From an uncultured Oscillospiraceae bacterium (GTDB lineage Bacteria > Bacillota > Clostridia > Oscillospirales > Oscillospiraceae), in assembly GCA_944387095.1 (NCBI GenBank), contig CALXDP010000003.1:62001-126000 (forward strand): 64,000 bases of DNA, given 5' to 3'. Shown piece after piece: positions 24,846 through 34,532 of this stretch. Under the pieces are notes generated by a model. The model had not been told where the DNA came from, did not search any database, and worked only from the letters and a program-made list of their open reading frames with translations. The number at the start of each line of letters is the position of its first letter. Position 1 is the first letter of the stretch. Both the position numbers and the translations under genes were made by a program.

Positions 24846-25703
24846 CTATAGTTTCAGCATGGTACCAATGCCCGCGTCGGTAAACAGCTCCATCAGAATG
24901 GAATGGGGGATGCGGCCGTCCAGGAGGACGGCGGAGCGCACCCCGGAGCGCACCGCCTCTACCGCGCAGTCGATCTTAGGGATCATGCCCCCCTGGATCA
25001 CCCCGTCCTTGATCAGCCCCGGGATCTCCGAGGCCCGAACCGCTGGAATCAGGGTGCCCTCGTCGGAAGGATCGGTGAGCAGCCCCCGCACATCGGTGAG
25101 CAGCAGCAGCCGGGAAGCCCTCAGGGCGATGGCCAGCTTGGCGGCGGCGGTGTCCGCGTTCACGTTGTAGGCGGCGTTTCCGTCCATCCCCTGGGCCACG
25201 GTGGCCACTACCGGCAGATAGCCGTTGGCCAGGCAGTCCAGCACCGGCTGGGGGTTCACCTCGTCTACCCGGCCCACCAGGCCGTAGGCCTCCGACAGCC
25301 GGGAGGCCTGAAACAGCCCGTCGTCCAGGCCGCACAGCCCCATCGCCCGGCCGCCCTTGCGGTTGATGAGGCCCGCCAGGTCCTTGTTCACCTTGCCGCA
25401 CAGTACCTGCTGCACAATGTCCATGGTCTCCTCATCGGTGTAGCGCAGTCCGTCCACGAACCGGGACTGCTTGCCGATCTTATGCAGCATCTGGCTGATC
25501 TCCGGCCCGCCCCCGTGGACCACCACCACGTGGATGCCCACCAGGGAGAGCAGCACGATGTCAGAGATCACCGCCTGGCGCAGTTCTTCCGAGATCATGG
25601 CGTTGCCGCCATATTTCACCACCACGGTCTTTCCGCTGTACTTCTGAATATAGGGCAGAGCCTCGGCCAGCACCTGGGCCCGGTCCGTCATGCTGAAGGG
25701 CAT
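24846..25703 (-). CDS. argB: N-acetylglutamate kinase
   Basis: A 285-residue amino-acid kinase making N-acetylglutamyl phosphate. It has VVVKYGGNAM at the N-terminus (ATP site), VVVHGGGPEIS (substrate loop) and VNADTAAAKLAIAL near the middle. ATG 25703 (MPFSMTDRAQ) is placed 8 bases after AGGAGG; an internal ATG at 25691 is also possible. Arginine-sensitive kinases carry an extra N-terminal helix; the short helical N-terminus here (RAQVLAEALPYIQKY) is compatible with that. Confidence 0.95.
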   Translation of the reverse strand: MPFSMTDRAQVLAEALPYIQKYSGKTVVVKYGGNAMISEELRQAVISDIVLLSLVGIHVVVVHGGGPEISQMLHKIGKQSRFVDGLRYTDEETMDIVQQVLCGKVNKDLAGLINRKGGRAMGLCGLDDGLFQASRLSEAYGLVGRVDEVNPQPVLDCLANGYLPVVATVAQGMDGNAAYNVNADTAAAKLAIALRASRLLLLTDVRGLLTDPSDEGTLIPAVRASEIPGLIKDGVIQGGMIPKIDCAVEAVRSGVRSAVLLDGRIPHSILMELFTDAGIGTMLKL

Positions 25704-25987
25704 AGCTCCTTCCTCCTTCTTTCCGTCCGCTGAAAAGCTGCGCCTTTTTCAACGGGTAGGCTACGGCCTGCCGCAACGCATTCGCCGGTACAAAGCCCGC
25801 ACCGACTCGCACGTTTGTAGGCCGAACAGTGTATTCGTCCAGGTACATGCCCCGGCCGAAAACAGATTTTATCTGTTGCGCGCCTGCGGGCGCGCACTCT
25901 GCGAGGCTCTTTCCACAAGCTGCCGGGCGGCTATACCGCCACCCATTCACGCCTTGTCAGCGAAACACCACGGGGCCTTTCCAGGCA
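25704..25987. other. Intercistronic gap argJ-argB
   Basis: 284 bases without a convincing gene, filled largely by copy 2 of the dispersed repeat. The minus-strand frame can be read through as far as argB, but its content has no recognisable domain. Confidence 0.5.
25780..25915 (-). repeat. Dispersed intergenic repeat, copy 2
   Basis: Same orientation as copy 1 relative to the shared core (CAGGTACA, CCGGCCGAAA). It additionally contains an inverted repeat AACAGAT/ATCTGTT and the palindromic GCGCGCC/GGCGCGC near 25863-25895, suggesting a structured RNA when transcribed in the arg message. Confidence 0.6.
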
Positions 25988-27253
25988 TTAAGATCGGTAA
26001 TCCCCGTTGATCTTCACATAGTCATAGGTCAAGTCGCAGCCCCAGCAGGCGGCCTCGTGCTCTCCCTCGTTGAGACACACGTCGATGACTACCTCGTTCT
26101 GGCTGAGCACCTTCTTGGCCAGCTCCTCGTCGAAGGCAAGCCCGGTGCCCTTCTCGCACACCGGGACCTCCCCGGCCAGGGAGGAAAACTTCATGTCCAC
26201 ATACTCCGGGCGGAAGGGGGCCTTGGAGTACCCCATGGCACACAGCACCCGGCCCCAGTTGGCGTCGGCCCCAAACATGGCCGCCTTCACCAGGGAGGAG
26301 CTCACCACCGCCTTGGCCAGACGCTCGGCGGACTCCTCGCTGCGGGCCTTCCGGACGATGCAGGTCACCAACCGGGACGCCCCCTCCCCGTCGGCGGCGA
26401 TGGCGCGGGCCATCTGCTCGCACACCTGGCGCAGGGCCTTGCAGAACACAGCGAAGTCGTCGTCCTTCCACTCAATCTGGCCGTTGCCCGCCATGCCGTT
26501 GGCCAGCACCACGCACATGTCGTTGGTGGAGGTATCCCCGTCCACCGTCACCCGGTTGAAGGTGCGGGGCACCACCTCGTGCAGCGCCTCGGCCAGCAGG
26601 TCTGGGGTGATGGCACAGTCGGTGGTGACAAAGCACAGCATGGTGCCCATGTTGGGGTGGATCATGCCCGATCCCTTGGCAATGGCCCCGATTTTCACCT
26701 GTTTCCCGCCAATGGTACAGGCCACTGCGGTCTCCTTTTTCACCGTGTCGGTGGTCATGATGGCGGTGGCAGCCGCGTCGGAGCCGTCGGTGTTCAGGGC
26801 GGACGCCAGGCCGGGCATCCCCTTCTCGATGGCCTTGATGTTCAGGGCCTGGCCGATGACCCCGGTGGAGGCCACCGCGAAGTCGGCCGCCTTCAGCCCC
26901 GTGGCCTGGGCGGCCAGCTCGCACATGCGCTGGGCGTTCTCATGGCTCATGGGGGCGCAGGCGTTGGCGTTGCCCGAGTTGGCGATGATCCCCCGGCACA
27001 CCCCGTCCTCCAGATGGCCCATGGTCACATAGATGGGGGCGGCCTTCACCCGGTTCAGGGTGTACACCGCCGCCGCGGCGCACTCCCGGTCGGACAGGAT
27101 CATAGCCAGGTCGTTCTTCCCCCTGGCGGAGGGCAGCACGGTCTGGGGGGCGTCGGCCGGAGCCCCCTCCTTCACCCCGCAGTACACTCCGGCGGCCCGG
27201 AAGCCCTTGGGGGCACACACGCCGCCCGGAATCTCTCTCAACATCGTACCCAT
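25988..27253 (-). CDS. argJ: Bifunctional ornithine acetyltransferase / N-acetylglutamate synthase
   Basis: Moves the acetyl group from acetylornithine to glutamate, closing the cyclic arginine pathway. 421 residues. The autocleavage site is TAIMTTDT, where the Thr after Met becomes the N-terminal nucleophile of the beta chain; ASTGVIGQ and NRVTVDGDTSTNDM are family signatures, as is the C-terminal DLTYDYVKINGDYRS. ATG 27253 or the internal ATG 27244 could serve; AAGGTG is closer to the ideal distance for the latter. Confidence 0.95.
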   Translation of the reverse strand: MGTMLREIPGGVCAPKGFRAAGVYCGVKEGAPADAPQTVLPSARGKNDLAMILSDRECAAAAVYTLNRVKAAPIYVTMGHLEDGVCRGIIANSGNANACAPMSHENAQRMCELAAQATGLKAADFAVASTGVIGQALNIKAIEKGMPGLASALNTDGSDAAATAIMTTDTVKKETAVACTIGGKQVKIGAIAKGSGMIHPNMGTMLCFVTTDCAITPDLLAEALHEVVPRTFNRVTVDGDTSTNDMCVVLANGMAGNGQIEWKDDDFAVFCKALRQVCEQMARAIAADGEGASRLVTCIVRKARSEESAERLAKAVVSSSLVKAAMFGADANWGRVLCAMGYSKAPFRPEYVDMKFSSLAGEVPVCEKGTGLAFDEELAKKVLSQNEVVIDVCLNEGEHEAACWGCDLTYDYVKINGDYRS

Positions 27254-27397
27254 CTCACCTTTCTGTCAGATCAGGCAGGAAATCGCAGATAGAAGTTCTG
27301 GGATCCGGCCGCGCCGGATGCTTGGAAGGGACAGCCTCGTACTCCGCGATCCCTTCCGTCTCCTATCCGCTATCCCCTCACCCCTAGCTTCTTTCAT
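27254..27397 (-). repeat. Intercistronic hairpin-rich insert between argC and argJ
   Basis: Directly after the argC stop the minus strand has an A/G-rich tract, then GGAAGGGA...TCCCTTCC (stem), then ATCCGGC/GCCGGAT (stem). The end (CTGCCTGATCTGA before the argJ ribosome site) recalls ATGCCTGATTTGA before argF. No coding potential seen. Confidence 0.4.
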
Positions 27398-28330
27398 TCA
27401 AATGGCCAGTCCCGCCGTCTCAGGCAGGCCCAGCATCAGGTTCATGTTCTGTACCGCCGCGCCGGCGGCCCCTTTGCCCAGGTTGTCAAATAAAGCGGCA
27501 ATCACCGTGCGCTCTCCATTGCCCCGCACATACAGCCGCAGATCGTCCCGGCCCGCCATGGCGTTGGCCGCCAGCTGGGCAGGCGCCTCCCCGAAGGGCA
27601 TCACGCGCACCAGAGCCTGCCCGTCATAGTAGGCCGCCAGCATCTCCTGAAGGTCCTCCGCCGTGGGCTTGCCTCGGAGCAGGCGGTTGTGGAGCATCAC
27701 CACCGTCTCCATGCCCTTATAGTAGTCGTCCACAATGGGGCAAAACACCGGGGGGGTGCTCAGTCCCGCCTGGACCGTCATCTCAGGCAGATGCTTGTGG
27801 TTCAGATCCAGGCCATAGGCGCGGGGGCTGAACAGGCCGGGAGTCTTGTCCCCCTCATACTGGGCGATCATCTTTTTGCCCCCCCCGGAATAGCCGGTGA
27901 GGGAACAGCAAGTCACCGGGTAGTCCGCCGGCAGCACCCCCAGCTCCACCAGGGGGGCTGCCCCGGCCAGAAAGCCGGTGGCGTGGCAGCCGGGGTTGGC
28001 CACCCGCCGGGCGCCCAAAATTCTCCCCCGCCGCCCCCGCAGCTCGGGAAATCCATAGGCCCAGTCCGGGGCGGTGCGGTGGGCGGTGGAGGCGTCGATC
28101 ACCCGGGTGTGGCCGTTGTCGATCATACCCACCGCCTCCGCCGCGGCGGCGTCGGGCAGGCATAGGAACACCAGGTCCGCCCCGTTCAGAAATTTCTTCC
28201 GCTCGGCGGGATCCTTGCGCCTGTCCGGATCGATGCGCAGCAGTTCAAGGTCTTTCCGGGCGGCCAGGCGGTCGTGGATCTGCAGCCCGGTGGTACCCTC
28301 CTGGCCGTCTATGTAAATTTTAGGTTTCAT
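27398..28330 (-). CDS. argC: N-acetyl-gamma-glutamyl-phosphate reductase, short type
   Basis: Reduces acetylglutamyl phosphate to the semialdehyde with NADPH. The 310-residue length and N-terminus MKPKIYIDGQEGTTGLQIHD mark the compact type-2 form. The catalytic Cys is in VANPGCHATG; LTGYSGGGKKM and LDLNHKHLPEM follow. ATG 28330 is preferred because it overlaps the argH stop by 11 bases and family similarity begins there. Confidence 0.95.
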   Translation of the reverse strand: MKPKIYIDGQEGTTGLQIHDRLAARKDLELLRIDPDRRKDPAERKKFLNGADLVFLCLPDAAAAEAVGMIDNGHTRVIDASTAHRTAPDWAYGFPELRGRRGRILGARRVANPGCHATGFLAGAAPLVELGVLPADYPVTCCSLTGYSGGGKKMIAQYEGDKTPGLFSPRAYGLDLNHKHLPEMTVQAGLSTPPVFCPIVDDYYKGMETVVMLHNRLLRGKPTAEDLQEMLAAYYDGQALVRVMPFGEAPAQLAANAMAGRDDLRLYVRGNGERTVIAALFDNLGKGAAGAAVQNMNLMLGLPETAGLAI

Positions 28331-29714
28331 CCGTTTGCGCCCGCTCCTCGATAAACTTCTCAATCTGTTCAATCTGATGCGCCACGCTGTCCGCCGACGG
28401 GCCGCCGTAGACGCTTCTCCCATTGACACAGGTTTTGAGCTGGAGGGCGTCGTACACGTCCTCGTCGAACAGGCTGCTGATGGCCCGGAAATCCTTCAGG
28501 GGCAGGGTATCCAGGCTCTCCCCGGAGCGGATGCACATGTTCACCAGCCGCCCCACAATCATGTACGCCTCCCGGAAGGGCAGGCCCTTTTTCACCAGGT
28601 AATCGGCGCAGTCGGTGGCGTTGATGAAGCCGCCGGAGGCCGCCCGGGCCATGTTCTTCTCCTTCACCGCCAGGGTGTCCAGCATGGCGGTAAACACCGG
28701 TACACATAGCTCCACGGTGTCGATGGCATCAAACACCGGCTCCTTGTCCTCCTGCATGTCCTTGTTGTAGGCCAGGGGCAGGGCCTTCATCACCGTGAGC
28801 AGGGTGACCAGGGAGCCGTATACCCGCCCGGTCTTGCCCCGGACCAGCTCGGCCACGTCAGGATTCTTCTTCTGGGGCATGATGGACGAGCCGGTGGAGT
28901 AGGCGTCATCCAGCTCCACGAACCGGAACTCCCAGGAGCACCACAGAATAATCTCCTCGGAGAACCTGGACAGGTGCATCATCAAGATGGACAGGGCGGA
29001 GAGCAGCTCAATGGCATAGTCCCGGTCAGACACCGAGTCCATGGAGTTGTCCGTGGGCTTACGGAACCCCAGGGCCGCGGCGGTCTGGAACCGGTCCACC
29101 GGGTAGGTGGAGGTGGCCAGGGCCCCGGCCCCCAGGGGGCACTCGTCCATCCGCTCCAGGCAGTCCTCCAGCCGGGTCACGTCCCGGCGCAGCATGTTGG
29201 CATAGGCCATCATGCAGTGGCCGAAAGTGGTGGGCTGGGCCCGCTGAAGGTGGGTGTAGCCAGGCATCACCGTGTGCAGGTGAGCCCTGGCCTTTTTCAC
29301 CAGCACCTTCTGCAGATCCAGAATCAGGCCGATGATGTGGGGGATCTCCTCCTTCACATACAGCCGAAAGTCGGTGGCCACCTGATCGTTGCGGCTGCGG
29401 GCGGTGTGCAGGCGCTTGCCCGTATCCCCAATGCGCTGCGTGAGCAGCTCCTCGATATTCATGTGGATGTCCTCATTATCCAGAGAGAACTCTACCTGGT
29501 CTGCCTCAATATCCGCCAGAATGGCCTTCAGGCCCTCCATGATTTTCTCCGCCTCGTGCTCCTCGATGATACCCTGCCTGCCCAGCATGGCGGCGTGGGC
29601 GATGGAGCCTCGGATGTCCTGCTCATACAGCCGGGCATCAAAGCCAATGGAGGAGTTGAAGTCGTTGACCAGGGTGTCGGTCTCCTTCTGGAACCGGCCC
29701 GCCCAGAGTTTCAT
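28320..29714 (-). CDS. argH: Argininosuccinate lyase
   Basis: Last step of arginine synthesis, splitting argininosuccinate into arginine and fumarate. 464 residues, with MKLWAGRF at the start, HTARSRNDQVATD, TVMPGYTHLQRAQP and the superfamily signature GSSIMPQKKNPD. ATG 29714 is chosen from homology; the ribosome site is poor (AAAGG about 11 bases away), and GTG 29723 in frame is an alternative. argC overlaps its end. Confidence 0.95.
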   Translation of the reverse strand: MKLWAGRFQKETDTLVNDFNSSIGFDARLYEQDIRGSIAHAAMLGRQGIIEEHEAEKIMEGLKAILADIEADQVEFSLDNEDIHMNIEELLTQRIGDTGKRLHTARSRNDQVATDFRLYVKEEIPHIIGLILDLQKVLVKKARAHLHTVMPGYTHLQRAQPTTFGHCMMAYANMLRRDVTRLEDCLERMDECPLGAGALATSTYPVDRFQTAAALGFRKPTDNSMDSVSDRDYAIELLSALSILMMHLSRFSEEIILWCSWEFRFVELDDAYSTGSSIMPQKKNPDVAELVRGKTGRVYGSLVTLLTVMKALPLAYNKDMQEDKEPVFDAIDTVELCVPVFTAMLDTLAVKEKNMARAASGGFINATDCADYLVKKGLPFREAYMIVGRLVNMCIRSGESLDTLPLKDFRAISSLFDEDVYDALQLKTCVNGRSVYGGPSADSVAHQIEQIEKFIEERAQTDET

Positions 29715-30064
29715 AGCAAACACAGCCTTTCGCTGGAATATATGGATTGCCGGGGCATCCCCAATGCCCCTGCTTCTAAAATTGATTTCGCCCATGGCAA
29801 GTTCCTTTTGTCACCGGGTAAAAGGAACCAAAAACCGGCTTAGGGGCAACATCTCCATGAACTTCAGACGCCAAAGGCGCGTCATCCGGCGCTGAGGTAA
29901 GCCACACTGTCCCGGCTCCTCTTTCCGACCTTCAGCGGCCTGGATGGGCAATCGTTTCAGTTTGGCAGCACTGTCAGTCAGTACCTGGCCAGGTGCCGTA
30001 GACTGCATGTGTCAATCCGCGCCCGCGCCGTCCCCCGGCTTCGCCGGGGCGGAACGGCGCCCTC
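29715..30064. other. 350-base gap between argG and argH
   Basis: No gene recognised. On the argG side is a strong G+C stem-loop (30025-30060) without a T tract. Near argH is a perfect 9-bp inverted repeat GTTCCTTTT/AAAAGGAAC (29801-29809, 29820-29828). In the middle a minus-strand frame is open for about 65 codons but looks non-coding. The gap may carry another inserted repeat. Confidence 0.45.
30025..30060 (-). terminator. GC-rich stem-loop after argG
   Basis: GCGCCGT...ACGGCGC with the inner CCCCGGC/GCCGGGG and loop TTC. It lacks a U tract, so it could be a stabilising or attenuating stem within the arg transcript rather than a full terminator. Confidence 0.35.
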
Positions 30065-31282
30065 TTACTTCAGCTTTCCCTGCTCCCGGAGGGCTTGGAC
30101 CGTGTCGGGCAGGCCCCACAGGTTGATAAAGCCCGTGGCGTCGTTCTGGTTGTAGTCGCTCTCCTCAAAGGTGACCAGGTTCTCCGAGTACAGGGTCTCG
30201 GGGGAGGTGACGGCCGCGGTGATGATGTTGCCTTTGTACAGCTTGAGCTTCACCGTGCCGGTGACGTGGTCCTGTGTCTTGACGGCAAAGGCCTGGAGGG
30301 CCTCCCGCAAAGGGGTGAACCACTTGCCGTTGTACACCAGGTCGGCGAAGTCCACCGCCAGCTTCTGCTTCATGTGCTTGGTGTCCTTGTCGATGGTGAT
30401 GCTCTCCAGCACCTCGTGGGCCCGGTAGAGGATGGTGCCGCCGGGGGTCTCGTACACCCCCCGGTCCTTCATGCCCACCAGCCGGTTTTCCACAATGTCC
30501 AAAAGGCCGATGCCGTTGGCCCCGCCCAGCTGGTTGAGCTTGCGGATGATGTCGCTGGCCTTCCTCTTCTCCCCGTCAACGGCCACCGGCCAGCCCTTCT
30601 CAAAGTCCAGGGTGACATATGTAGGCGCGTCGGGAGCCAAGGCGGGGGACACGCTCATCTCCAGAAAGCCGGGTTTGTCGTACTGGGGCTCGTTGGCGGG
30701 GTCCTCCAGGTCCAGCCCCTCATGGGAGAGGTGCCAAAGGTTCTTGTCCTTGGAGTAGTTGGTCTCCCGAGAGATCTTCAGGGGCACGTTGTGGGCCTCG
30801 GCATAGTCGATCTCCTCGTCCCGGCCCTTGATGTCCCACTCCCGCCAGGGGGCGATGATCTTCATCTCCGGGGCAAACCGTTTGATGGCCAGCTCGAACC
30901 GGACCTGGTCATTGCCCTTGCCGGTACAGCCGTGGCAGATGGCGTCCGCCCCCTCCGCCTTGGCGATGTCCACCAGCCGCCGGGCGATGATAGGCCGGGC
31001 GAAGGCGGTGCCCAGCAGGTAGTCCTCATACTTGGCCCCCATCATCATGGAGGGAATGATCACCTCGTCCACCATCTCGTCCACCAGGTCCTCGATGTAC
31101 AGCTTGGACGCGCCGGTCTGGATGGCCTTCTCCTCCAGGCCGTCCAGTTCATCCCCCTGCCCCACGTCAGCGGACACCGCGATGATCTCCGGGGCGTTGT
31201 AATTCTCCTTTAGCCAGGGGATGATGATGGAAGTGTCCAGCCCACCGGAATAGGCCAGCACCACCTTTTTGATTTCAGCCAT
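30065..31282 (-). CDS. argG: Argininosuccinate synthase
   Basis: ATP-dependent condensation of citrulline and aspartate. 405 residues, with the N-terminal ATP pyrophosphatase loop [10 protein letters not shown] (residues 9-18), [13 protein letters not shown] and [14 protein letters not shown] 31282 is preceded by GGAGG with a 9-base gap. It is first in the arg operon, with a clear promoter about 40 bases upstream. Confidence 0.97.
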   Translation of the reverse strand: MAEIKKVVLAYSGGLDTSIIIPWLKENYNAPEIIAVSADVGQGDELDGLEEKAIQTGASKLYIEDLVDEMVDEVIIPSMMMGAKYEDYLLGTAFARPIIARRLVDIAKAEGADAICHGCTGKGNDQVRFELAIKRFAPEMKIIAPWREWDIKGRDEEIDYAEAHNVPLKISRETNYSKDKNLWHLSHEGLDLEDPANEPQYDKPGFLEMSVSPALAPDAPTYVTLDFEKGWPVAVDGEKRKASDIIRKLNQLGGANGIGLLDIVENRLVGMKDRGVYETPGGTILYRAHEVLESITIDKDTKHMKQKLAVDFADLVYNGKWFTPLREALQAFAVKTQDHVTGTVKLKLYKGNIITAAVTSPETLYSENLVTFEESDYNQNDATGFINLWGLPDTVQALREQGKLK

Positions 31283-31318
31283 GATTCCATTCCTCCAACA
31301 GGTTTTTCATATGCTGCC

Positions 31319-31347
31319 AGTATACTCCCTCCCGCTCACGATTGCAA
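31319..31347 (-). promoter_or_regulatory. arg operon promoter
   Basis: On the minus strand TTGCAA (31347-31342) and TATACT (31324-31319) with a 17-base spacer. Confidence 0.75.
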
Positions 31348-31430
31348 CCCCCATTTTTACATAAACACTCACTCTATTCCCTGCATTTCTGGCTAATTTC
31401 CACAGTTTATCCGTTATATTCGCCGATATT

Positions 31431-31442
31431 ATGAATATTCAT
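31431..31442. promoter_or_regulatory. Candidate ArgR-like operator
   Basis: ATGAATATTCAT is a perfect inverted repeat resembling half-site pairs of ARG boxes (TGAAT/ATTCA) but without the usual spacer. It sits about 85 bases upstream of the arg -35, a possible distal operator. Weak evidence. Confidence 0.3.
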
Positions 31443-31453
31443 GCATATAGCGA

Positions 31454-31487
31454 GGCCGCCGGAACCTGCTTTTCCGCTCCGGCGGCC
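31454..31487. terminator. Stem-loop after clpC
   Basis: GGCCGCCGGA (31454-31463) pairs with TCCGGCGGCC (31478-31487). There is no clear T run on the clpC side, so termination is uncertain. Confidence 0.4.
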
Positions 31488-31492
31488 CCAAT

Positions 31493-33589
31493 TTACACCT
31501 GTTTTTTCTCCGGTCGGAGCACCAGCCGCTCCTCCTCCACCGCCAGACATAATGTGTCTCCGGTGCTCAGCTTTTGGCTCAGCAGCATTTGGGCCGCCGG
31601 CTCCTCCACCTGGCGGCGCACCGCCCGGCGGATGGGCCGGGCTCCCTGCTCCCGCTCCAGTTCCCCCTGGGGCTGGGCCAACAGGGTCACCGCCTTTTCC
31701 TCCGCCTTCAAGCCCACTCCCAGAGCGGCCAGCCGTCCCCTTACTCCGGTGAGCAGCCGTCCGGCAATACGCTCCAGGTCGTTCCCCTCCAGGCGATGGA
31801 AGAGCACCACTTCGTCCAGGCGGTTGAGAAACTCCGGACGGAAGCGCCCCCGCAGCTCTGCCATGACCTCCTCCCGCCGCCTGTCCTCCCGGCTGCCCCC
31901 GGCAAAGCCCATGGGAGGCGCGTGGCTGACCATCTTCCTGGCCCCCACATTGGATGTCATCACAATGATGGTATTGCGGAAGTCCGCCTTTCTGCCCTGG
32001 CTGTCGGTGAGCACTCCGTCATCCATCACCTGGAGCAAAATGTTCTGCAGCTCGCTGTGGGCCTTTTCAATCTCGTCGAAGAGCACCACCGACCAGGGCC
32101 TGCGGCGCACCCGCTCTGTGAGCTGCCCCCCATCCTCGTGACCCACATAGCCCGGGGGCGCGCCGATGAGACGGGACACCGTATGCTTTTCCATATACTC
32201 GGACATATCAAAGCGGATGAGGGCCTCTTCGCTGCCGAACAGGGCGGCGGCCAGCGCCCGGCACAGCTCGGTCTTGCCCACTCCGGTGGGGCCCAGAAAG
32301 AGAAAGGCTCCGATGGGGCGGCCTGGCTCCTTCAGCCCCACCCGGCCCCGGCGGATTGCGGCGGCCACCGCGCCCACCGCCTCGTCCTGGCCCACTACCC
32401 GGGCTCTCAGCTCCGCCTCCAGCTCCAGCAGCCGCTTGGCCTCCCCTTTGGTAATGGACTCCACGGGGATGCCAGTCCACTGGGCCAGCACCGCCGCCAC
32501 ATGCCCCTGCTCCAGCCGCCGGCCGTGCTCTCCCCGGCGGCGGCTCTGCTTCCGGTCCAGCTCCCGGCGGAAATCCTCCTCCGCGTCCCGGAGCATGGCC
32601 GCCCGCTCATAGTCCTGAGCCGCCGCGGCCTGGGCCTTTTCCCGGGCGGTGCGCTCCACCCGGTCGGCCAGCGCCCGCAGTCCGGCAGGCACCTCTTCCT
32701 CCATGCGCAGCTTGGCGGCGGCCTCGTCAATGAGATCGATGGCCTTGTCTGGCAAGAACCGCTCAGGCAGGTACCGGCGGGACAGCTCCACCGCCGCCTC
32801 CAGCGCCTCATCGGAGATGGTCAGGCCGTGGTACTGCTCGTAGCGCCCCCGCAGTCCCTTCAGGATTTCCAGGGCCTGGCCGGGGGCAGGTTCGGCCAAA
32901 CGCACAGGCTGAAAACGGCGCTCCAGCGCCGCATCCTTTTCAATATACCTCCGGTACTCCTCCAGAGTGGTGGCGCCCACCACCTGGATCTCCCCCCGGC
33001 TCAGGGCGGGCTTCAAAATGTTGGCCGCGTCGATGGCCCCCTCGGCGGAACCCGCCCCCACGATATTGTGCAGTTCGTCCAGAAACAGGATCACGTTGCC
33101 CGCCCGGCGTACCTCCGCCAAAATCAGGTTGACCCGGTCCTCAAACTCCCCCCGGTACTTGGTCCCGGCCACCATGGCCACCAGATCCAGGGCCAGCAAC
33201 CGCTTGCCCCGCAGGGGTTCAGGCACCGCGCCGGAGGCCAGGCGCAGAGCCAGCCCTTCCGCCACTGCCGTCTTGCCCACCCCCGGCTCACCGATGAGCG
33301 CGGGGTTGTTCTTGGTGCGGCGGGCCAGGATCTGCACCACTCTGCCCACCTCCTGCTCCCGGCCGATGAGGGGGTCCAGCCCGCCCTGGGCGGCCAGCCG
33401 GGTCAGATCCCGGGAGTAGCGGTCGGTGAGCCGAGTCTCCCCGCTCTCCCGCCGACCGGGCCGCTCCCCCTCCCGGTATGGGGCGGAATAATCTCCGCCC
33501 GGGCCAGACCCATCGCGCGCGGTCTGCCGCCGCGCCCGCTCCGCCATCCACAGCTCTTTGATTCTATTCCAGAACCCAATGCGTTCCAT
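31493..33589 (-). CDS. clpC: ClpC-type AAA+ unfoldase lacking the N-domain
   Basis: A 698-residue Hsp100 protein with two AAA+ modules: GEPGVGKT with [12 protein letters not shown], and GPTGVGKT with [14 protein letters not shown]. Between them is a middle/UVR-like region ([20 protein letters not shown]). The usual ClpC N-terminal repeat domain (about 140 residues) is missing; only a charged 65-residue leader precedes [14 protein letters not shown] tripeptide (APPMGFAGG) could serve as the ClpP-binding loop. ATG 33589 follows AGGAGG. Without the N-domain, adaptor binding must differ from Bacillus ClpC. Confidence 0.9.
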   Translation of the reverse strand: MERIGFWNRIKELWMAERARRQTARDGSGPGGDYSAPYREGERPGRRESGETRLTDRYSRDLTRLAAQGGLDPLIGREQEVGRVVQILARRTKNNPALIGEPGVGKTAVAEGLALRLASGAVPEPLRGKRLLALDLVAMVAGTKYRGEFEDRVNLILAEVRRAGNVILFLDELHNIVGAGSAEGAIDAANILKPALSRGEIQVVGATTLEEYRRYIEKDAALERRFQPVRLAEPAPGQALEILKGLRGRYEQYHGLTISDEALEAAVELSRRYLPERFLPDKAIDLIDEAAAKLRMEEEVPAGLRALADRVERTAREKAQAAAAQDYERAAMLRDAEEDFRRELDRKQSRRRGEHGRRLEQGHVAAVLAQWTGIPVESITKGEAKRLLELEAELRARVVGQDEAVGAVAAAIRRGRVGLKEPGRPIGAFLFLGPTGVGKTELCRALAAALFGSEEALIRFDMSEYMEKHTVSRLIGAPPGYVGHEDGGQLTERVRRRPWSVVLFDEIEKAHSELQNILLQVMDDGVLTDSQGRKADFRNTIIVMTSNVGARKMVSHAPPMGFAGGSREDRRREEVMAELRGRFRPEFLNRLDEVVLFHRLEGNDLERIAGRLLTGVRGRLAALGVGLKAEEKAVTLLAQPQGELEREQGARPIRRAVRRQVEEPAAQMLLSQKLSTGDTLCLAVEEERLVLRPEKKQV

Positions 33590-33670
33590 GCCGTCCCTCC
33601 TGTCCGTCTCTACATGGAAATGATGGGAATTTTTTAAAAATTTTATACCCGGGAAGCCGGAAATTCTGTC

Positions 33671-33698
33671 TTGCATTTTTAAAAATTTCTGGTACAAT
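33671..33698 (+). promoter_or_regulatory. Ferredoxin promoter
   Basis: TTGCAT 33671-33676 and TACAAT 33693-33698, spacer 16 bases. Confidence 0.7.
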
Positions 33699-33738
33699 GG
33701 GGGTGGTTCAATCATAACCACATTGGAGGTGTATGTAC

Positions 33739-33912
33739 ATGGCTCGCGTGATCAGCGATTCCTGCGTGTCCTGCGGCGCTTGCGAAAGCTCCTGCCCCGT
33801 GGGCGCGATTTCCATGGGTGAGGATCACATGGTGATCGATGCCGGCGCCTGCATTGACTGCGGCGCTTGCGAGGGCACCTGCCCCGTGGGTGCGATTTCT
33901 CCCGAGGAATAA
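33739..33912 (+). CDS. 2[4Fe-4S] clostridial-type ferredoxin
   Basis: A 57-residue electron carrier, [20 protein letters not shown] and so on, with two CxxCxxCxxxCP clusters (Cys 9, 12, 15, 19 and Cys 38, 41, 44, 48) in near-perfect internal repeat (CPVGAIS twice). The start ATG 33739 follows GGAGG. It is monocistronic with its own promoter and terminator. It would serve anaerobic redox enzymes such as pyruvate:ferredoxin oxidoreductase or hydrogenase. Confidence 0.95.
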   Translation: MARVISDSCVSCGACESSCPVGAISMGEDHMVIDAGACIDCGACEGTCPVGAISPEE

Positions 33913-33926
33913 ATCCGACCGCGACA

Positions 33927-33964
33927 AAACTCCCCGCTTCCCAAGGGAAGCGGGGAGTTTGCTT
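33927..33964. terminator. Bidirectional terminator after ferredoxin
   Basis: A 16-bp perfect stem (33927-33942 with 33945-33960) is followed by a T-rich stretch, with AAAA on the other side. It serves the ferredoxin and the convergent hydro-lyase gene. Confidence 0.85.
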
Positions 33965-33974
33965 TTCAAATGTC

Positions 33975-34532
33975 TCAGGCCCGGCGGTAGGCCGCCCGGC
34001 CCTCCCGAAACAGATCGTTGCCGCGGCTGTCAATGGCCACGGTGAGGGGGAAATCCACCACCTGCATTCGCTTGACCGACTCACAGCCCAGATCGTCAAA
34101 GGCGATGACCTGGGCGGTCTGGATGCACTTGGCGATGAGGGCGCCGGCACCCCCCACAGCGGCGAAATAGCAGGCGCCGTTGCGCACAATAGCGTCCACC
34201 ACCGGCTGGCTCCGCTCCCCCTTGCCGATCATGGCCGTCAGGCCCAGGTCCAAAAGTCTTGGGGCAAAGGCGTCCATCCGCCCGGCGGTGGTAGGGCCAC
34301 AGGCCCCCACCGCCATCCCCTGCTGGCCCGGGGTGGGTCCGGCATAGTAGATCACCGCCCCATTCAGCTCGAAGGGCAGTGGCTCCCCATCGTCCAGCAG
34401 CTGGATGATGCGCTTGTGGGCGGCGTCCCGAGCCGTGTAGATGGTGCCGGACAGCAGCACCCGCTCCCCCATCTTTAATGTGCCCACCAGCTGGGACAGC
34501 TGCCGGGTATCCAAGCGGCGCGGGGCGCTCAC
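33975..34532 (-). CDS. Fumarase/tartrate dehydratase beta subunit-like protein
   Basis: A 185-residue protein of the Fe-S hydro-lyase C-terminal (beta) family: VLLSGTIYTARDAAHKRI, YYAGPTPG, GACGPTTAGRMD and MIGKGERS are family motifs. In two-subunit class I fumarases and L-tartrate dehydratases it works with an alpha subunit that binds the [4Fe-4S] cluster; no alpha gene is in the window. The start is GTG 34532, which overlaps the stop of the upstream gene (GTGA), with AAAGG about 10 bases before it. Confidence 0.85.
   Translation of the reverse strand: MSAPRRLDTRQLSQLVGTLKMGERVLLSGTIYTARDAAHKRIIQLLDDGEPLPFELNGAVIYYAGPTPGQQGMAVGACGPTTAGRMDAFAPRLLDLGLTAMIGKGERSQPVVDAIVRNGACYFAAVGGAGALIAKCIQTAQVIAFDDLGCESVKRMQVVDFPLTVAIDSRGNDLFREGRAAYRRA

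Noticed and set aside
33739..33912. Direct DNA repeats suspected as a regulatory array
   Set aside because: They are the two Cys-cluster halves of a ferredoxin.
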